Below are positions 25,763-33,317 of a stretch of 37,142 nucleotides of DNA, in pieces. Where the stretch lies: assembly GCF_009910675.1 (NCBI RefSeq), contig NZ_RSEJ01000016.1:96165-133306 (forward strand). The letters are read 5' to 3'. A model generated the notes under the pieces. The model did not search any database. It saw only the letters and a program-made list of their open reading frames with translations, and was not told where the DNA came from. Positions within the stretch are counted from its first letter, which is position 1. Each line of letters opens with the position of its first letter. The translations under genes and the position numbers were made by a program. This DNA is from Photobacterium alginatilyticum (GTDB lineage: Bacteria; Pseudomonadota; Gammaproteobacteria; Enterobacterales; Vibrionaceae).

Positions 25763-27505
25763 ATGCAGATTTTTTGGCAGTTGAGATGGTATTTCCGCCA
25801 ACAATGGCGTCGTTACGGCGGCGCGATAGTAATTTTGATCCTGGTTTCTCTGTTTGAGCTATTGCCGCCGCGGGCTATCGGCTGGATTGTCGATGGTGTC
25901 GTTACTGGAGAGATCACCCTGCCGGTAATGCTGAGCTGGTTAGCAGGCATTGCCGTCTTGTGGTTCATGGTTTATATCCTGCGCATTATCTGGCGGGTCT
26001 GGTTGTTCGGTGCGGCTGCCGAGCTTGGCACTGTGCTGCGTAACCGCCTGTACCGCCATTTTTCTTCCCATCCTCCGGTGTTTTTTGAACGCTATAAAAC
26101 CGGCGACTTGATGGCGCGATCCACCAATGATGTCAATGCTGTGGTGATGACTGCCGGTGAAGGCGTGCTGACCGCGGCCGACTCCCTGATCATGGGGCTG
26201 GCGGTACTATTTGTGATGACCACAATGCTGAGCTGGGAACTCACTGTTCTGGCCTTGCTGCCGATGCCTTTCATGGCGATGGCGGTCTTTCGTTTTGGCC
26301 GTCAGCTTCATAGCTGTTTTTCTGAATCGCAGGCGGCATTTTCCGACTTGACGGATAAAACGCAGGAAACCCTCAATGGCGTGAGAATGATCCGTGCCTT
26401 TGGCCTGGAACAGCGTCAGCAGGCTGACTTTGCCGATGTGGTCGACAGGGTCGGGGAAAAGAACCTTGCGGTGGAAAAGGTCGATGCCAAGTTTGATCCG
26501 GTGATCCAGCTGACGATTGGGATGTCATTCTTTCTCAGTATCGCCGGTGGTGGCTATATGGTGTCACAGGGGCGTCTGACACTGGGTGATCTGACCGCAT
26601 TTGCGCTTTATCAGGGGCTGATGATCTGGCCGATGCTGGCCATGGCCTGGCTGTTCAATATTCTCGAGCGTGGCTCGGCTGCCTGGAAGCGACTTCAGCA
26701 TATCTTTGACGAGGCACCGGAAATTGTCAGCGGTGATGCCGCCCTGGCTGCCACGCAGCAGGACTTGCAGGTTGATATCGAGGCGTTTTACTGGAACGGG
26801 CAGACGCAACCAGCGCTGAGCGAGGTGAATGTGACCTTGCAACCGGGTCAGATGCTCGGTATAGCCGGGCCGATTGGTAGCGGCAAGTCCACCTTACTCT
26901 CTTTGCTGCTTCGTCAGCAGGAGTTAAAGCAGGGCAGTATCAGCTATGGCGGGATCAGTATTACCGAAGCCGACCTTAACCATTGGCGGAGCCGGTTTGC
27001 CGTTGTCAGTCAAAGCCCGTTTCTGTTCTCGCGTTCAATCGCCGAAAACATTGCCCTTGGCAGACCGAACGCTTCTATGGCGCAGATCCGTGCGGCGGCT
27101 AAGGCGGCCTGCATCGATGAAGATATTATCCAGTTTCCGGATGGCTACGAGACCTTGGTCGGCGAGAAGGGGATCACCCTGTCGGGCGGACAAAAGCAAC
27201 GTATTTCGATTGCCCGGGCCTTGTTGCTAGAGGCGGAAATTTTGGTTCTGGATGATGCGTTGTCTGCCGTTGACGGTAAGACAGAGCACCGGATCCTGGC
27301 CAATTTGAGGCAGCAACAGAAGCAGACGGTTATCGTTATTGCTCACCGTCTGACGGCGCTGGAGCAGGCGGATACTGTTCTGGTGTTGCAGCATGGCCAG
27401 ATAGCCGAGCAGGGCGATCACCAGACCTTGATTGGGGCGGGAAGCTGGTACGGTGAAATGTACCGCTATCAACAACTTGAGCAGGCAATTAAGGAGGCGA
27501 AATGA
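25763..27505 (+). CDS. mdlA: ABC exporter half-transporter MdlA
   Basis: This 580-residue half-transporter has a six-helix membrane domain (about 1-320) and a nucleotide-binding domain. Walker A is GPIGSGKST (K375), the signature LSGGQKQR is canonical, and Walker B is ILVLDDALSAVD. The catalytic glutamate position after D497 is Asp498, so its own ATP site is expected to be weak. It overlaps mdlB by 4 bp (ATGA) and pairs with it as a heterodimer. A ribosome site, GGAGGG, precedes the ATG. Substrates of MdlAB are not established. The upstream neighbour decR is as in E. coli. Confidence 0.93.
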   Translation: MQIFWQLRWYFRQQWRRYGGAIVILILVSLFELLPPRAIGWIVDGVVTGEITLPVMLSWLAGIAVLWFMVYILRIIWRVWLFGAAAELGTVLRNRLYRHFSSHPPVFFERYKTGDLMARSTNDVNAVVMTAGEGVLTAADSLIMGLAVLFVMTTMLSWELTVLALLPMPFMAMAVFRFGRQLHSCFSESQAAFSDLTDKTQETLNGVRMIRAFGLEQRQQADFADVVDRVGEKNLAVEKVDAKFDPVIQLTIGMSFFLSIAGGGYMVSQGRLTLGDLTAFALYQGLMIWPMLAMAWLFNILERGSAAWKRLQHIFDEAPEIVSGDAALAATQQDLQVDIEAFYWNGQTQPALSEVNVTLQPGQMLGIAGPIGSGKSTLLSLLLRQQELKQGSISYGGISITEADLNHWRSRFAVVSQSPFLFSRSIAENIALGRPNASMAQIRAAAKAACIDEDIIQFPDGYETLVGEKGITLSGGQKQRISIARALLLEAEILVLDDALSAVDGKTEHRILANLRQQQKQTVIVIAHRLTALEQADTVLVLQHGQIAEQGDHQTLIGAGSWYGEMYRYQQLEQAIKEAK

Positions 27506-29286
27506 CAGGGAAAGCCGTAAACAAAGACGTCCTCAAACGGCTGCTGGGTTATGCCTTGCATGATAAGAAAAAACTGGCGATTGCCATTGGCCTGCTGCTG
27601 GTGGCTTCGCTGGCGGACGTTTCCGGTCCTTGGATGATCCAGCACTTTATCGATAACTATATCGCCAAAGATCAGTACCCGCTGGATATGGTAGCAGGGC
27701 TGGCACTGGCCTATATCACCCTGATGGGGATAGCGGCGTGGTTTAAGTATATTCAGGCACTGAGGTTTAACGAAATCGCCATCGGTGTGGTGCAGACCGT
27801 CCGCAAGCAGTTGTTTGGCAAGGTGCTTAACCAGCCACTGTCGGCTTTTGATTATATGCCGACCGGTAAGTTGATCTCCCGGATCACCAATGATACCGAG
27901 GCAATTAAGGACTTTTATGTCTTTGTGATTGGCACGGTACTGAAGAATGTGATTTTTATCAGCGTGATGCTGGTGGTCATGAGCATGCTGAGCTGGCGTC
28001 TGACCATGGTGGTTCTGGTGTTGCTGCCTGCGGTTGTTGCCGTGATGGTGCTCTATCAGCGCAAGAGTGCAGATGCATACCGGAAAATGCGTGATTTGCT
28101 GGCCGACATCAATGCCTCGATGAGTGAATCTATTCAGGGCATGAGTCTGATCCAACTGATGCGTCAGGAACAGGCGTTCAGCAAGCAGTTTTCCAGCCTG
28201 ACCCGGCGCCATCTCGAGTCGCAGATCGGGGTCATGAAGCTCAACGGACTGATGCTCCGGCCCTTGATCGATTTTCTCTCCGGGGTGGCATTGCTGTCAC
28301 TGGTTGCGCTGTTCGGTATCAGTGGTGCTGAGCTGGTCGGTGTCGGGGTGCTGTATGCCTTTATCAGCTATCTCGGCCGGGTTACCGAGCCATTGATTGA
28401 GCTTACCCAGCAGCTTTCTCTGTTGCAGCAGGCGTTAGTGGCCAGTGAGCGGATCTTCGGGTTTATCGATGCCAAGCAGCAGCGCTACGGCGATGATGCT
28501 CTGCCAATGGCTGCAGGCAGCCTGGAATGCCGTGAGGTCGTGTTTAGCTATGATGGCAAGCAGCAGGTACTGAAGGGGATCAATGTCGAGTTACCGCATC
28601 GGGGCTTTCTGGCCTTGGTCGGTCATACCGGCAGCGGTAAAAGTACCCTGGCCTCGCTCATGATGGGGTTCTATCCGATCACCAGTGGCGAGCTGAAGCT
28701 TGATGGCAGGCCGTTGGACTCGCTGGAGCATTCGGTACTGCGGGAGGGAATTGCCATGGTGCAGCAGGACCCGCATGTTCTTAACGATACCGTCAGAGAA
28801 AATGTCTGTCTCGGGCGGGATGTCAGCGATTCTTTGATTTGGCAGGCGTTGGAAAAGGTAGGGCTCGCCGGGCAGATACGGGCCTATCACCAAGGATTGG
28901 ATACCCGCTTGGGCAGTGGTGAAGCCAACTTGTCGGCCGGTCAAAAGCAGCTGCTGGCTATGGCGCGGGTGCTGGTTGTGCAGCCTAAGATCTTAATTCT
29001 TGACGAAGCAACCGCCAATATTGACTCGGGTACCGAGCATCATATTCAGCAGGCGCTCAATGCGTTGCGTCAGGATATGAGCATAGTAGTGATTGCACAC
29101 CGTTTGTCGACCATCATGGAGGCTGACGAGATATTAGTGCTAAGCCATGGTGCCGTGACGGAGCGGGGCAATCATCAGCAGTTACTGGCTCAGGAAGGGC
29201 ACTACTGGCAAATGTACCAGTTGCAGCAGGCGGGTGAGCACTTGCATCAGATAGAAGAGCAGGGCGCTGCCGAACTATCTGCTTAA
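27502..29286 (+). CDS. mdlB: ABC exporter half-transporter MdlB
   Basis: This 594-residue partner of MdlA has a membrane domain followed by a nucleotide-binding domain. Walker A is GHTGSGKST (K380), Walker B is ILILDEATANID with the catalytic Glu502 present, and the signature is altered to LSAGQKQ. The composite site made of MdlA Walker motifs and the MdlB signature thus carries both deviations, while the other site is fully canonical. This is the asymmetric arrangement of heterodimeric exporters such as TM287/288. In E. coli glnK-amtB follow mdlB; here tesB is next, on the opposite strand. Confidence 0.93.
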   Translation: MTGKAVNKDVLKRLLGYALHDKKKLAIAIGLLLVASLADVSGPWMIQHFIDNYIAKDQYPLDMVAGLALAYITLMGIAAWFKYIQALRFNEIAIGVVQTVRKQLFGKVLNQPLSAFDYMPTGKLISRITNDTEAIKDFYVFVIGTVLKNVIFISVMLVVMSMLSWRLTMVVLVLLPAVVAVMVLYQRKSADAYRKMRDLLADINASMSESIQGMSLIQLMRQEQAFSKQFSSLTRRHLESQIGVMKLNGLMLRPLIDFLSGVALLSLVALFGISGAELVGVGVLYAFISYLGRVTEPLIELTQQLSLLQQALVASERIFGFIDAKQQRYGDDALPMAAGSLECREVVFSYDGKQQVLKGINVELPHRGFLALVGHTGSGKSTLASLMMGFYPITSGELKLDGRPLDSLEHSVLREGIAMVQQDPHVLNDTVRENVCLGRDVSDSLIWQALEKVGLAGQIRAYHQGLDTRLGSGEANLSAGQKQLLAMARVLVVQPKILILDEATANIDSGTEHHIQQALNALRQDMSIVVIAHRLSTIMEADEILVLSHGAVTERGNHQQLLAQEGHYWQMYQLQQAGEHLHQIEEQGAAELSA

Positions 29287-29350
29287 ATGCTCGATTTAAA
29301 AAAACTATCTAAGATAAGCGGTATGAAAGCTATTCGTTTGTGATGGTCTA

Positions 29351-29380
29351 CAACAGAGGTTGATTGCTCAACCTCTGTTG
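29351..29380. terminator. Long hairpin between convergent mdlB and tesB
   Basis: CAACAGAGGTTGA and TCAACCTCTGTTG form a perfect 13-bp stem with loop TTGC. There is no T-run, so it may act as a bidirectional, rho-aided stop for both genes. Confidence 0.55.
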
Positions 29381-29388
29381 CGTTCTGG

Positions 29389-30249
29389 CTATTGGCCTTG
29401 GCGCATCAGTCCTTCCTGGACCGCCGAGGCCACCAGTTCACCTTTCTGGTTGTAAATCTCTCCGCGTACCAGCCCTCGCGCTCCACTGGCCGACGGGCTG
29501 TCGATGGCATAGAGCAGCCACTCGTCCATCCGGAACGGGCGGTGATACCACATCGAATGGTCGATTGTGGCAACCTTCATCTTTGGTGTCATCAGTGTTA
29601 CCCCATGAGGCTGCAGTGCCGTGACCAAAAAGCCCCAGTCTGAGGCGTAGGCCAGTACATACTGGTGGATGCGGGGATCATCAGGCATGTCGCCGTTGGC
29701 CTTGATCCAAAGATATTGCTTGGGGGCCTCTGGTTTGGGTGCCAGCGGGTTGACGACGGTGACCGGCCTCACCTCGATAGGCCTTTCGCGGCCAAATGTC
29801 TCGACGGCAGCTTTCGGTAGGTGTTCGGCAATTGACTGCACTAAAGCCTGTTCTGAAATCAGTGACTCGGGCGGCGGCACATCCGGCATGGTGGACTGGT
29901 GGCTCAGTCCGCTCTCTTCAGCCTGATAAGAGGCCGTCAGATAAAAGATAGGGCGGCCATATTGAATCGCTTTTACCCGCCGGGTGCTGAAGCTTCTGCC
30001 GTCACGCAGGTTTTCGACATCGTAGATGATAGGTTTTTGCGGGTCGCCCGGGCGTAGAAAGTAGCTGTGAAATGAGTGAACCTGGCGGTTTTCGTCAACG
30101 GTTTCTTTGGCGGCCGATAAAGACTGCCCGATAACCTGGCCACCATAAACCTGAGGTAAGCCTAGATGTTCACTTTGGCCGCGGAATAAACCTTGTTCAA
30201 GTTGTTCTAAGTGTAACAGAGTGAGAAGTTCATTCAGTTCTTTGCTCAT
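29389..30249 (-). CDS. tesB: Acyl-CoA thioesterase II
   Basis: TesB hydrolyses medium- and long-chain acyl-CoA to free fatty acid and CoA. The protein is 286 residues from the ATG at 30249, exactly the E. coli length, and the catalytic triad lies at the same positions: D204 (YASDWGFL), T228 ([11 protein letters not shown]) and Q278 ([10 protein letters not shown]). It has the double hot-dog fold. An in-frame ATG at 30267 would add six residues not found in the family. It is divergent from ybaY, as expected from the conserved block. Confidence 0.95.
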   Translation of the reverse strand: MSKELNELLTLLHLEQLEQGLFRGQSEHLGLPQVYGGQVIGQSLSAAKETVDENRQVHSFHSYFLRPGDPQKPIIYDVENLRDGRSFSTRRVKAIQYGRPIFYLTASYQAEESGLSHQSTMPDVPPPESLISEQALVQSIAEHLPKAAVETFGRERPIEVRPVTVVNPLAPKPEAPKQYLWIKANGDMPDDPRIHQYVLAYASDWGFLVTALQPHGVTLMTPKMKVATIDHSMWYHRPFRMDEWLLYAIDSPSASGARGLVRGEIYNQKGELVASAVQEGLMRQGQ

Positions 30250-30370
30250 CGGAGATCCAAGTTCCATGATATGATTAGCTGATTTTTACGGATACTTGGT
30301 CACAAATTCAAGTGTAATTAACGGGTAATTGCAATGTTACAGGTTTGTGCCTGATTGCAAGGGGAGAGGG

Positions 30371-30790
30371 ATGAAAAAGATATTTACACTGCTTTCAGCA
30401 TTGATCGCGTTATTGGTTATTTCAGCTTGTACCAATTTAATCAAACAGGATGCGGATCTGGGAACAGTGGATGGCTCTTTGACTTATAAAGAGCGTATTG
30501 CATTACCGAATAATGCCCGTATTACGGTAACCCTATCTGATGTATCAAAAATGGACGTCCCTGCCGAGGTGATCAGCAGCCAGGCTTTCTTGTCTGACGG
30601 CAAGCAGGTTCCGTTTGATTTTCAGCTTAACTTTATGAAAGAAGAAATTAAGCCGAACCATACCTATTCAATCAGTGCCCGTATTGAAGTGAACGGAAAG
30701 CTGATGTTTATTACTGATACGTCCAATCCCGTTATTACCGACCCCTCATTGACGACCAAGCTTAACCTGATGCTGGTAAAAGTTCAGTAA
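30371..30790 (+). CDS. ybaY: YbaY-family lipoprotein (YscW-like domain)
   Basis: This 139-residue protein has a lipoprotein signal peptide with lipobox VISAC (Cys20). A single beta-rich domain follows (about 35-135) with the family pattern VDGSLTYKERIALPNNARIT, then VTLSDVSKMDVPAEVI. The start at 30371 has GGGGAGAGG immediately upstream and gives the correct signal. E. coli YbaY, about 190 residues, is longer; this version keeps only the core domain. The function is unknown. The position between tesB and atl matches E. coli. Confidence 0.85.
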   Translation: MKKIFTLLSALIALLVISACTNLIKQDADLGTVDGSLTYKERIALPNNARITVTLSDVSKMDVPAEVISSQAFLSDGKQVPFDFQLNFMKEEIKPNHTYSISARIEVNGKLMFITDTSNPVITDPSLTTKLNLMLVKVQ

Positions 30791-30799
30791 TACGAGAAT

Positions 30800-30827
30800 C
30801 CTCCACGGCGGAATCAGGCTGTGGAGG
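30800..30827. terminator. Hairpin between convergent ybaY and atl
   Basis: CCTCCAC/GTGGAGG (7 bp) encloses a 14-nt loop just after the ybaY stop and before the atl stop. It lacks a strong T-run, so efficiency is uncertain. Confidence 0.45.
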
Positions 30828-30835
30828 TGATTTGC

Positions 30836-31141
30836 CTACCTTCCGTCCCAGCGGTACTTGGCAAGCCTGAGCTTGCCAGATTCAGCAACCTCAATACCTT
30901 CCTGAAGTAGCCGCTCGCGCTGACGCTGCAGATCGTTCCCGGATAGGGAGATCATGCCTTTCGCATTGATGACGCGGTGCCAGGGCAGCTTCGAGCCTTC
31001 GGGCAGGGTCGCCATAAGCCGTCCTACCTGACGTGCATAACCAGGATAGCCTGCAAATTTGGCAATATCCCCGTAAGTTGCCACTTTTCCGTGGGGAATT
31101 TGGTGAACCTGGCTATAGATTTGACTCGCAAAATCGTCCAT
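30836..31141 (-). CDS. atl: Alkyltransferase-like DNA-binding protein ATL
   Basis: This 101-residue protein has the DNA-binding fold of O6-alkylguanine alkyltransferase, but the reactive cysteine of the PCHR motif is tryptophan (P53-W54-H55-R56 in SKLPWHRVINAKG). ATL proteins flip out O6-alkylguanine, block repair by transferase and flag the lesion to nucleotide excision repair. The helix-turn-helix GKVATYGDIAKFAG with the RQVGR arginine finger is intact. I start at the ATG at 31141, which matches short Vibrio forms; the open frame extends upstream to 31219, and the E. coli protein (YbaZ) has a longer N-terminus. Confidence 0.93.
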   Translation of the reverse strand: MDDFASQIYSQVHQIPHGKVATYGDIAKFAGYPGYARQVGRLMATLPEGSKLPWHRVINAKGMISLSGNDLQRQRERLLQEGIEVAESGKLRLAKYRWDGR

Positions 31142-31231
31142 ATTTATACCTGAACCGAACAAAACATCCCGATAGTTGCTGAATTCTGTTTTTCTCCTTC
31201 GCACTATCGGATAACGCAAGGAGGTGCTGCC

Positions 31232-31966
31232 ATGTTGTATGCCGCGTTACTTGTTGTGGTTAGCATTGCGCTGACCGTGTTGGGTGTCAGTGCTCTGGGT
31301 TACAGCCAAGGAGAGCTTCCCGCACTGGCATTGGCTATTCCCGCCTTGTGGTTGCTACCGCAAGGTGGTCTTCGCGCCTGGCTGTTACTCGTCGGGCTCG
31401 GTGCATTCGGTGCCGTACTACCCGAACAGCCTCTGGCCCTGTCTATCAGTATCTTTATGATGTTACCTGTTTTTTCTGTCAGTTTCTCGCCTAAGAGCGG
31501 TTGGCAGTTGGCAGCCTTGCTGATCTCTATCGTGCTGGCCATGGATGTTGGCCTGATGGCACTTCAGGGTGAAGGCAAACTGCCGGGGTATGCATCCTAT
31601 ACGGTGATCCAGGTACTGGCTGTCACTCTGATCTGGTATGTGGCCCGCAGTTGGCGTCCGGTCGAGGGCAATACCTGGTGGCCGCTGTTTCTGGTGATCC
31701 CGCTGTGGGTGGGTGGCATGGAGCATGCCGCGCTGGTGGCTCTGTGTGTCACTGGCCTGATAGCCTCGATGCAGGAGATGATGAAAGGCAAACTGCGTGA
31801 GTGGGTACCTCGTCTTGCCTGGGTCTTGCCGGCCGTCGGCTTTGCCACGCTGGTACTGGTGCCGTACTTTGAAGTACCGAACCCGGTTCTGGTGGCCTGG
31901 TTACTGGTTCTGGGCGGTGCGCTGCTGGGTGAGTTCTTGCTGGAAGAGCCGGAAGAAGAGCTGTAA
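31232..31966 (+). CDS. Polytopic membrane protein of unknown function
   Basis: This 244-residue protein has about eight hydrophobic segments and ends in an acidic tail (LLEEPEEEL). The ribosome site AAGGAGGTG is perfect, so it is clearly expressed. It is divergent from atl with only 90 bp between the start codons and lies directly upstream of ffs. I do not recognise a family and see no transporter motif. E. coli has no such gene at this position. The 161 bp before ffs carry a GC hairpin (GGGGG ATTG CCCCC at about 32051) without a T-run, and the ffs promoter. Confidence 0.82.
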   Translation: MLYAALLVVVSIALTVLGVSALGYSQGELPALALAIPALWLLPQGGLRAWLLLVGLGAFGAVLPEQPLALSISIFMMLPVFSVSFSPKSGWQLAALLISIVLAMDVGLMALQGEGKLPGYASYTVIQVLAVTLIWYVARSWRPVEGNTWWPLFLVIPLWVGGMEHAALVALCVTGLIASMQEMMKGKLREWVPRLAWVLPAVGFATLVLVPYFEVPNPVLVAWLLVLGGALLGEFLLEEPEEEL

Positions 31967-32064
31967 AGCTGCTTTCTATTCAGGCTGTTATGCTGGTTAT
32001 TTTACCTAAGCGGTATTATCTGGGTAATAAATCAGCAGTCAGTCCAATAAGGGGGATTGCCCCC

Positions 32065-32093
32065 TTGCATTGTCGCAGGCGTTAGCGGATAAT
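32065..32093 (+). promoter_or_regulatory. Promoter of ffs
   Basis: TTGCAT (32065-32070), a 17-bp spacer and GATAAT (32088-32093) are followed by a GC-rich discriminator CACCCCC. Transcription would begin near 32100, giving a short 5' leader that is removed, as in E. coli 4.5S RNA. Confidence 0.7.
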
Positions 32094-32127
32094 CACCCCC
32101 GTTCTCGAAACGAGACAACGAATCTAT

Positions 32128-32242
32128 GGAGGCCCCCATTGGTCCTCCCGCAACACTAACCTGTGAACTCGGCCAGGCCCGGAAGGGAGCAACCGCAGCA
32201 GGCGACGTGTGTGCCGGGATGTGGCTGGTGGGGGCTTCCACC
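32128..32242 (+). ncRNA. ffs: 4.5S RNA, signal recognition particle RNA
   Basis: This RNA of about 115 nt forms one long hairpin: GGAGGCCCCCA at the 5' end pairs with TGGGGGCTTCC at the 3' end (one G-U). The conserved apical domain CAGGCCCGGAAGGGAGCA is the Ffh-binding symmetric/asymmetric loop region with the GGAA tetraloop. It binds Ffh to form the bacterial SRP that targets nascent membrane proteins. It follows atl and a membrane protein gene, matching its E. coli neighbourhood. The downstream side is a known attachment site of some Tn7-like transposons, and mobile-element sequence begins within about 15 bp. Confidence 0.96.
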
Positions 32243-32255
32243 CATCTGGCGTTCG

Positions 32256-32324
32256 TGTAGTTTGCACCATAAGCCTGCATATTTTCCCTAATACCGTACA
32301 TAATTGGCACAATAAGCGTGCATA
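32256..32324 (+). repeat. Putative right end of the Tn7-like element with two TnsB-site-like repeats
   Basis: The stretch starts TGTAGTTTGCACCATAAG, which aligns with Tn7-like ends of the form TGT-N7-ACCATAA. It holds two 18-bp direct repeats, GCACCATAAGCCTGCATA (32264-32281) and GCACAATAAGCGTGCATA (32307-32324), identical at 16 of 18 positions and 43 bp apart. Multiple spaced TnsB sites at each end are a hallmark of Tn7-like elements. The 5 bp before the end (GTTCG, 32251-32255) would be one copy of the target duplication. Confidence 0.6.
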
Positions 32325-32368
32325 AGCTATTTTTGTTGTAGTTTAACAACAAAACGGGCTAGACCATC

Positions 32369-32833
32369 ATGTACCGTCGTCAGCTCAAACACTCCCGTGT
32401 TAAGAACCTTTTTAAGTTCGTCAGTGCCAAGATGAATCAGGTCATGACAGTCGAGTCTTACTTAGAATTCGATACCTGTTTCCATCTCGAATACTCCTCA
32501 ACCATAACGTCCTTGAAGGTTTACCTATACTCTGCAATGCGAGAATATCCTTACATTTCTGCCTTTCAGGCCGTTGAAAATAAAGAAGTTAAGTGGATTG
32601 AGGTTAACCCATTTGCAAAAACATAGGAATCCGATTTTCTCCAACGCTTCAAGGTTAAACAGGGTGTCTTGATTCTGAAGACGCTAAGCTAATGGTGTTT
32701 GAAGCGGGAGACGTTATTACTCAGTGGTTTATTGGTGGCGAACTGAAAAGAAGTACCTTTATGGTAACCATGCTGACTATCTGTGATCAACTTGCAAGTT
32801 AAGCTGAGTGAAGGTAGCCAGGTGGCCTTGTAA
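32369..32833 (+). pseudogene. tnsA: tnsA pseudogene (Tn7-like transposon endonuclease)
   Basis: The first 85 codons read as the TnsA N-terminus, with SRVKNLFKFVSAK followed by ESYLEFDTCFHLEYS. TnsA cuts the 5' strands when a Tn7-like element excises. An in-frame TAG at 32624 interrupts it, after which the same frame continues DFLQRFKVKQ. Another frame gives ELKRSTFMVTMLTICDQ, and a third ends KLSEGSQVAL at a stop codon at 32831. The total of about 155 codons is short of the usual 210-270, so there are also deletions. The catalytic aspartate expected in a TPDF-type motif reads YISAF, and the EVKP lysine reads EVNP, so the protein is dead even before the stops. TnsB, TnsC and TniQ genes are not seen downstream. 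Confidence 0.72.
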
Positions 32834-32865
32834 TTAAAAGTAAGGAAAACACCTAGTGAATAATA

Positions 32866-32889
32866 AAAGGCTCACCACCATGGTGAGCC
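32866..32889 (-). terminator. Terminator of the small hydrophobic-protein gene
   Basis: On the minus strand GGCTCACCA/TGGTGAGCC (9 bp, loop of 3) is followed by TTTTATT. It begins 9 bp past the stop codon at 32898, which supports that small frame as a real gene. Confidence 0.82.
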
Positions 32890-32897
32890 GTTATTAA

Positions 32898-33113
32898 TTA
32901 ATGCTTGGTATCGTCATCGTTATTGAAACGGATACGCATCATCACGTCGCAGTGAAAGACCAGCTTGATTTTCTTCGCCTCGATCAATTCGAAAACGAAA
33001 GACACAACAAGAGAAACAAAGTCAATAACCAGAACTGGCACTGGTATATTAGTAAACCAAGTTTTGATGAGTTCAAATAGAACGGGCATCGCTTTTATCA
33101 GGTAATGGAGCAT
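32898..33113 (-). CDS. Small hydrophobic membrane protein, unknown
   Basis: This 71-residue protein has a hydrophobic stretch from about residue 5 to 43 (LIKAMPVLFELIKTWF, then VPVLVIDFVSLVVSFVFEL) and a charged tail ending NNDDDTKH. GAGGA lies seven bases before the ATG and a strong terminator follows the stop, so it is likely expressed. I recognise no family. A compact membrane protein next to a divergent terminator-bearing small RNA candidate is the build of some type I toxin-antitoxin pairs; a phage-holin-like or simple cargo protein is equally possible. It lies inside the decayed mobile element. Confidence 0.6.
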   Translation of the reverse strand: MLHYLIKAMPVLFELIKTWFTNIPVPVLVIDFVSLVVSFVFELIEAKKIKLVFHCDVMMRIRFNNDDDTKH

Positions 33114-33164
33114 AAGCCATCCTCACACCCTGTTGACGGTGGTCAAATCTAAGGTGAAAAACTA

Positions 33165-33192
33165 TTGATTTATGCTCGCCGCCGCATACAAT
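33165..33192 (+). promoter_or_regulatory. Promoter of the small RNA candidate
   Basis: TTGATT (33165-33170), a 16-bp spacer and TACAAT (33187-33192) are good sigma-70 boxes with no protein gene downstream on this strand. Confidence 0.45.
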
Positions 33193-33198
33193 GCACAC

Positions 33199-33274
33199 AT
33201 CCAAGGACGCCAATCTAATGGATAAATGTCACTGTGTGTGACGCCAACATAAAGCCCGCCACCGCGGGTTTTTT
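33199..33274 (+). ncRNA. Candidate small RNA divergent from the small membrane protein gene
   Basis: Between a plausible promoter and an intrinsic terminator lies a transcript of about 75 nt with no credible protein frame. It can fold an upstream hairpin GTCAC-TGTGT-GTGAC, then the terminator hairpin CCCGC/GCGGG. Only a seven-base match (AATCTAA against TTAGATT) to the leader of the neighbouring gene was found by eye, so antitoxin action is speculative. Confidence 0.35.
33251..33274 (+). terminator. Intrinsic terminator of the small RNA candidate
   Basis: CCCGC (33255-33259) and GCGGG (33264-33268) with loop CACC, extended by A-T pairs, are followed by TTTTTT on the plus strand. Confidence 0.82.
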
Positions 33275-33293
33275 GTTATCTAATAGTCAGAGA

Positions 33294-33317
33294 AACACAA
33301 CATATTGTGTTTTTTTG
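33294..33317 (+). terminator. Second intrinsic terminator-like hairpin
   Basis: AACACAA/TTGTGTT with loop CATA is followed by a run of T residues, about 20 bp beyond the previous terminator. No gene lies between them. Confidence 0.6.

Noticed and set aside
27469..28212. 247-residue minus-strand frame inside mdlB
   Set aside because: It is a His/Gln-rich shadow of the strongly supported mdlB coding sequence.
32032..32352. 106-residue minus-strand frame across ffs
   Set aside because: It overlaps the SRP RNA gene and the transposon end and has no coding character.
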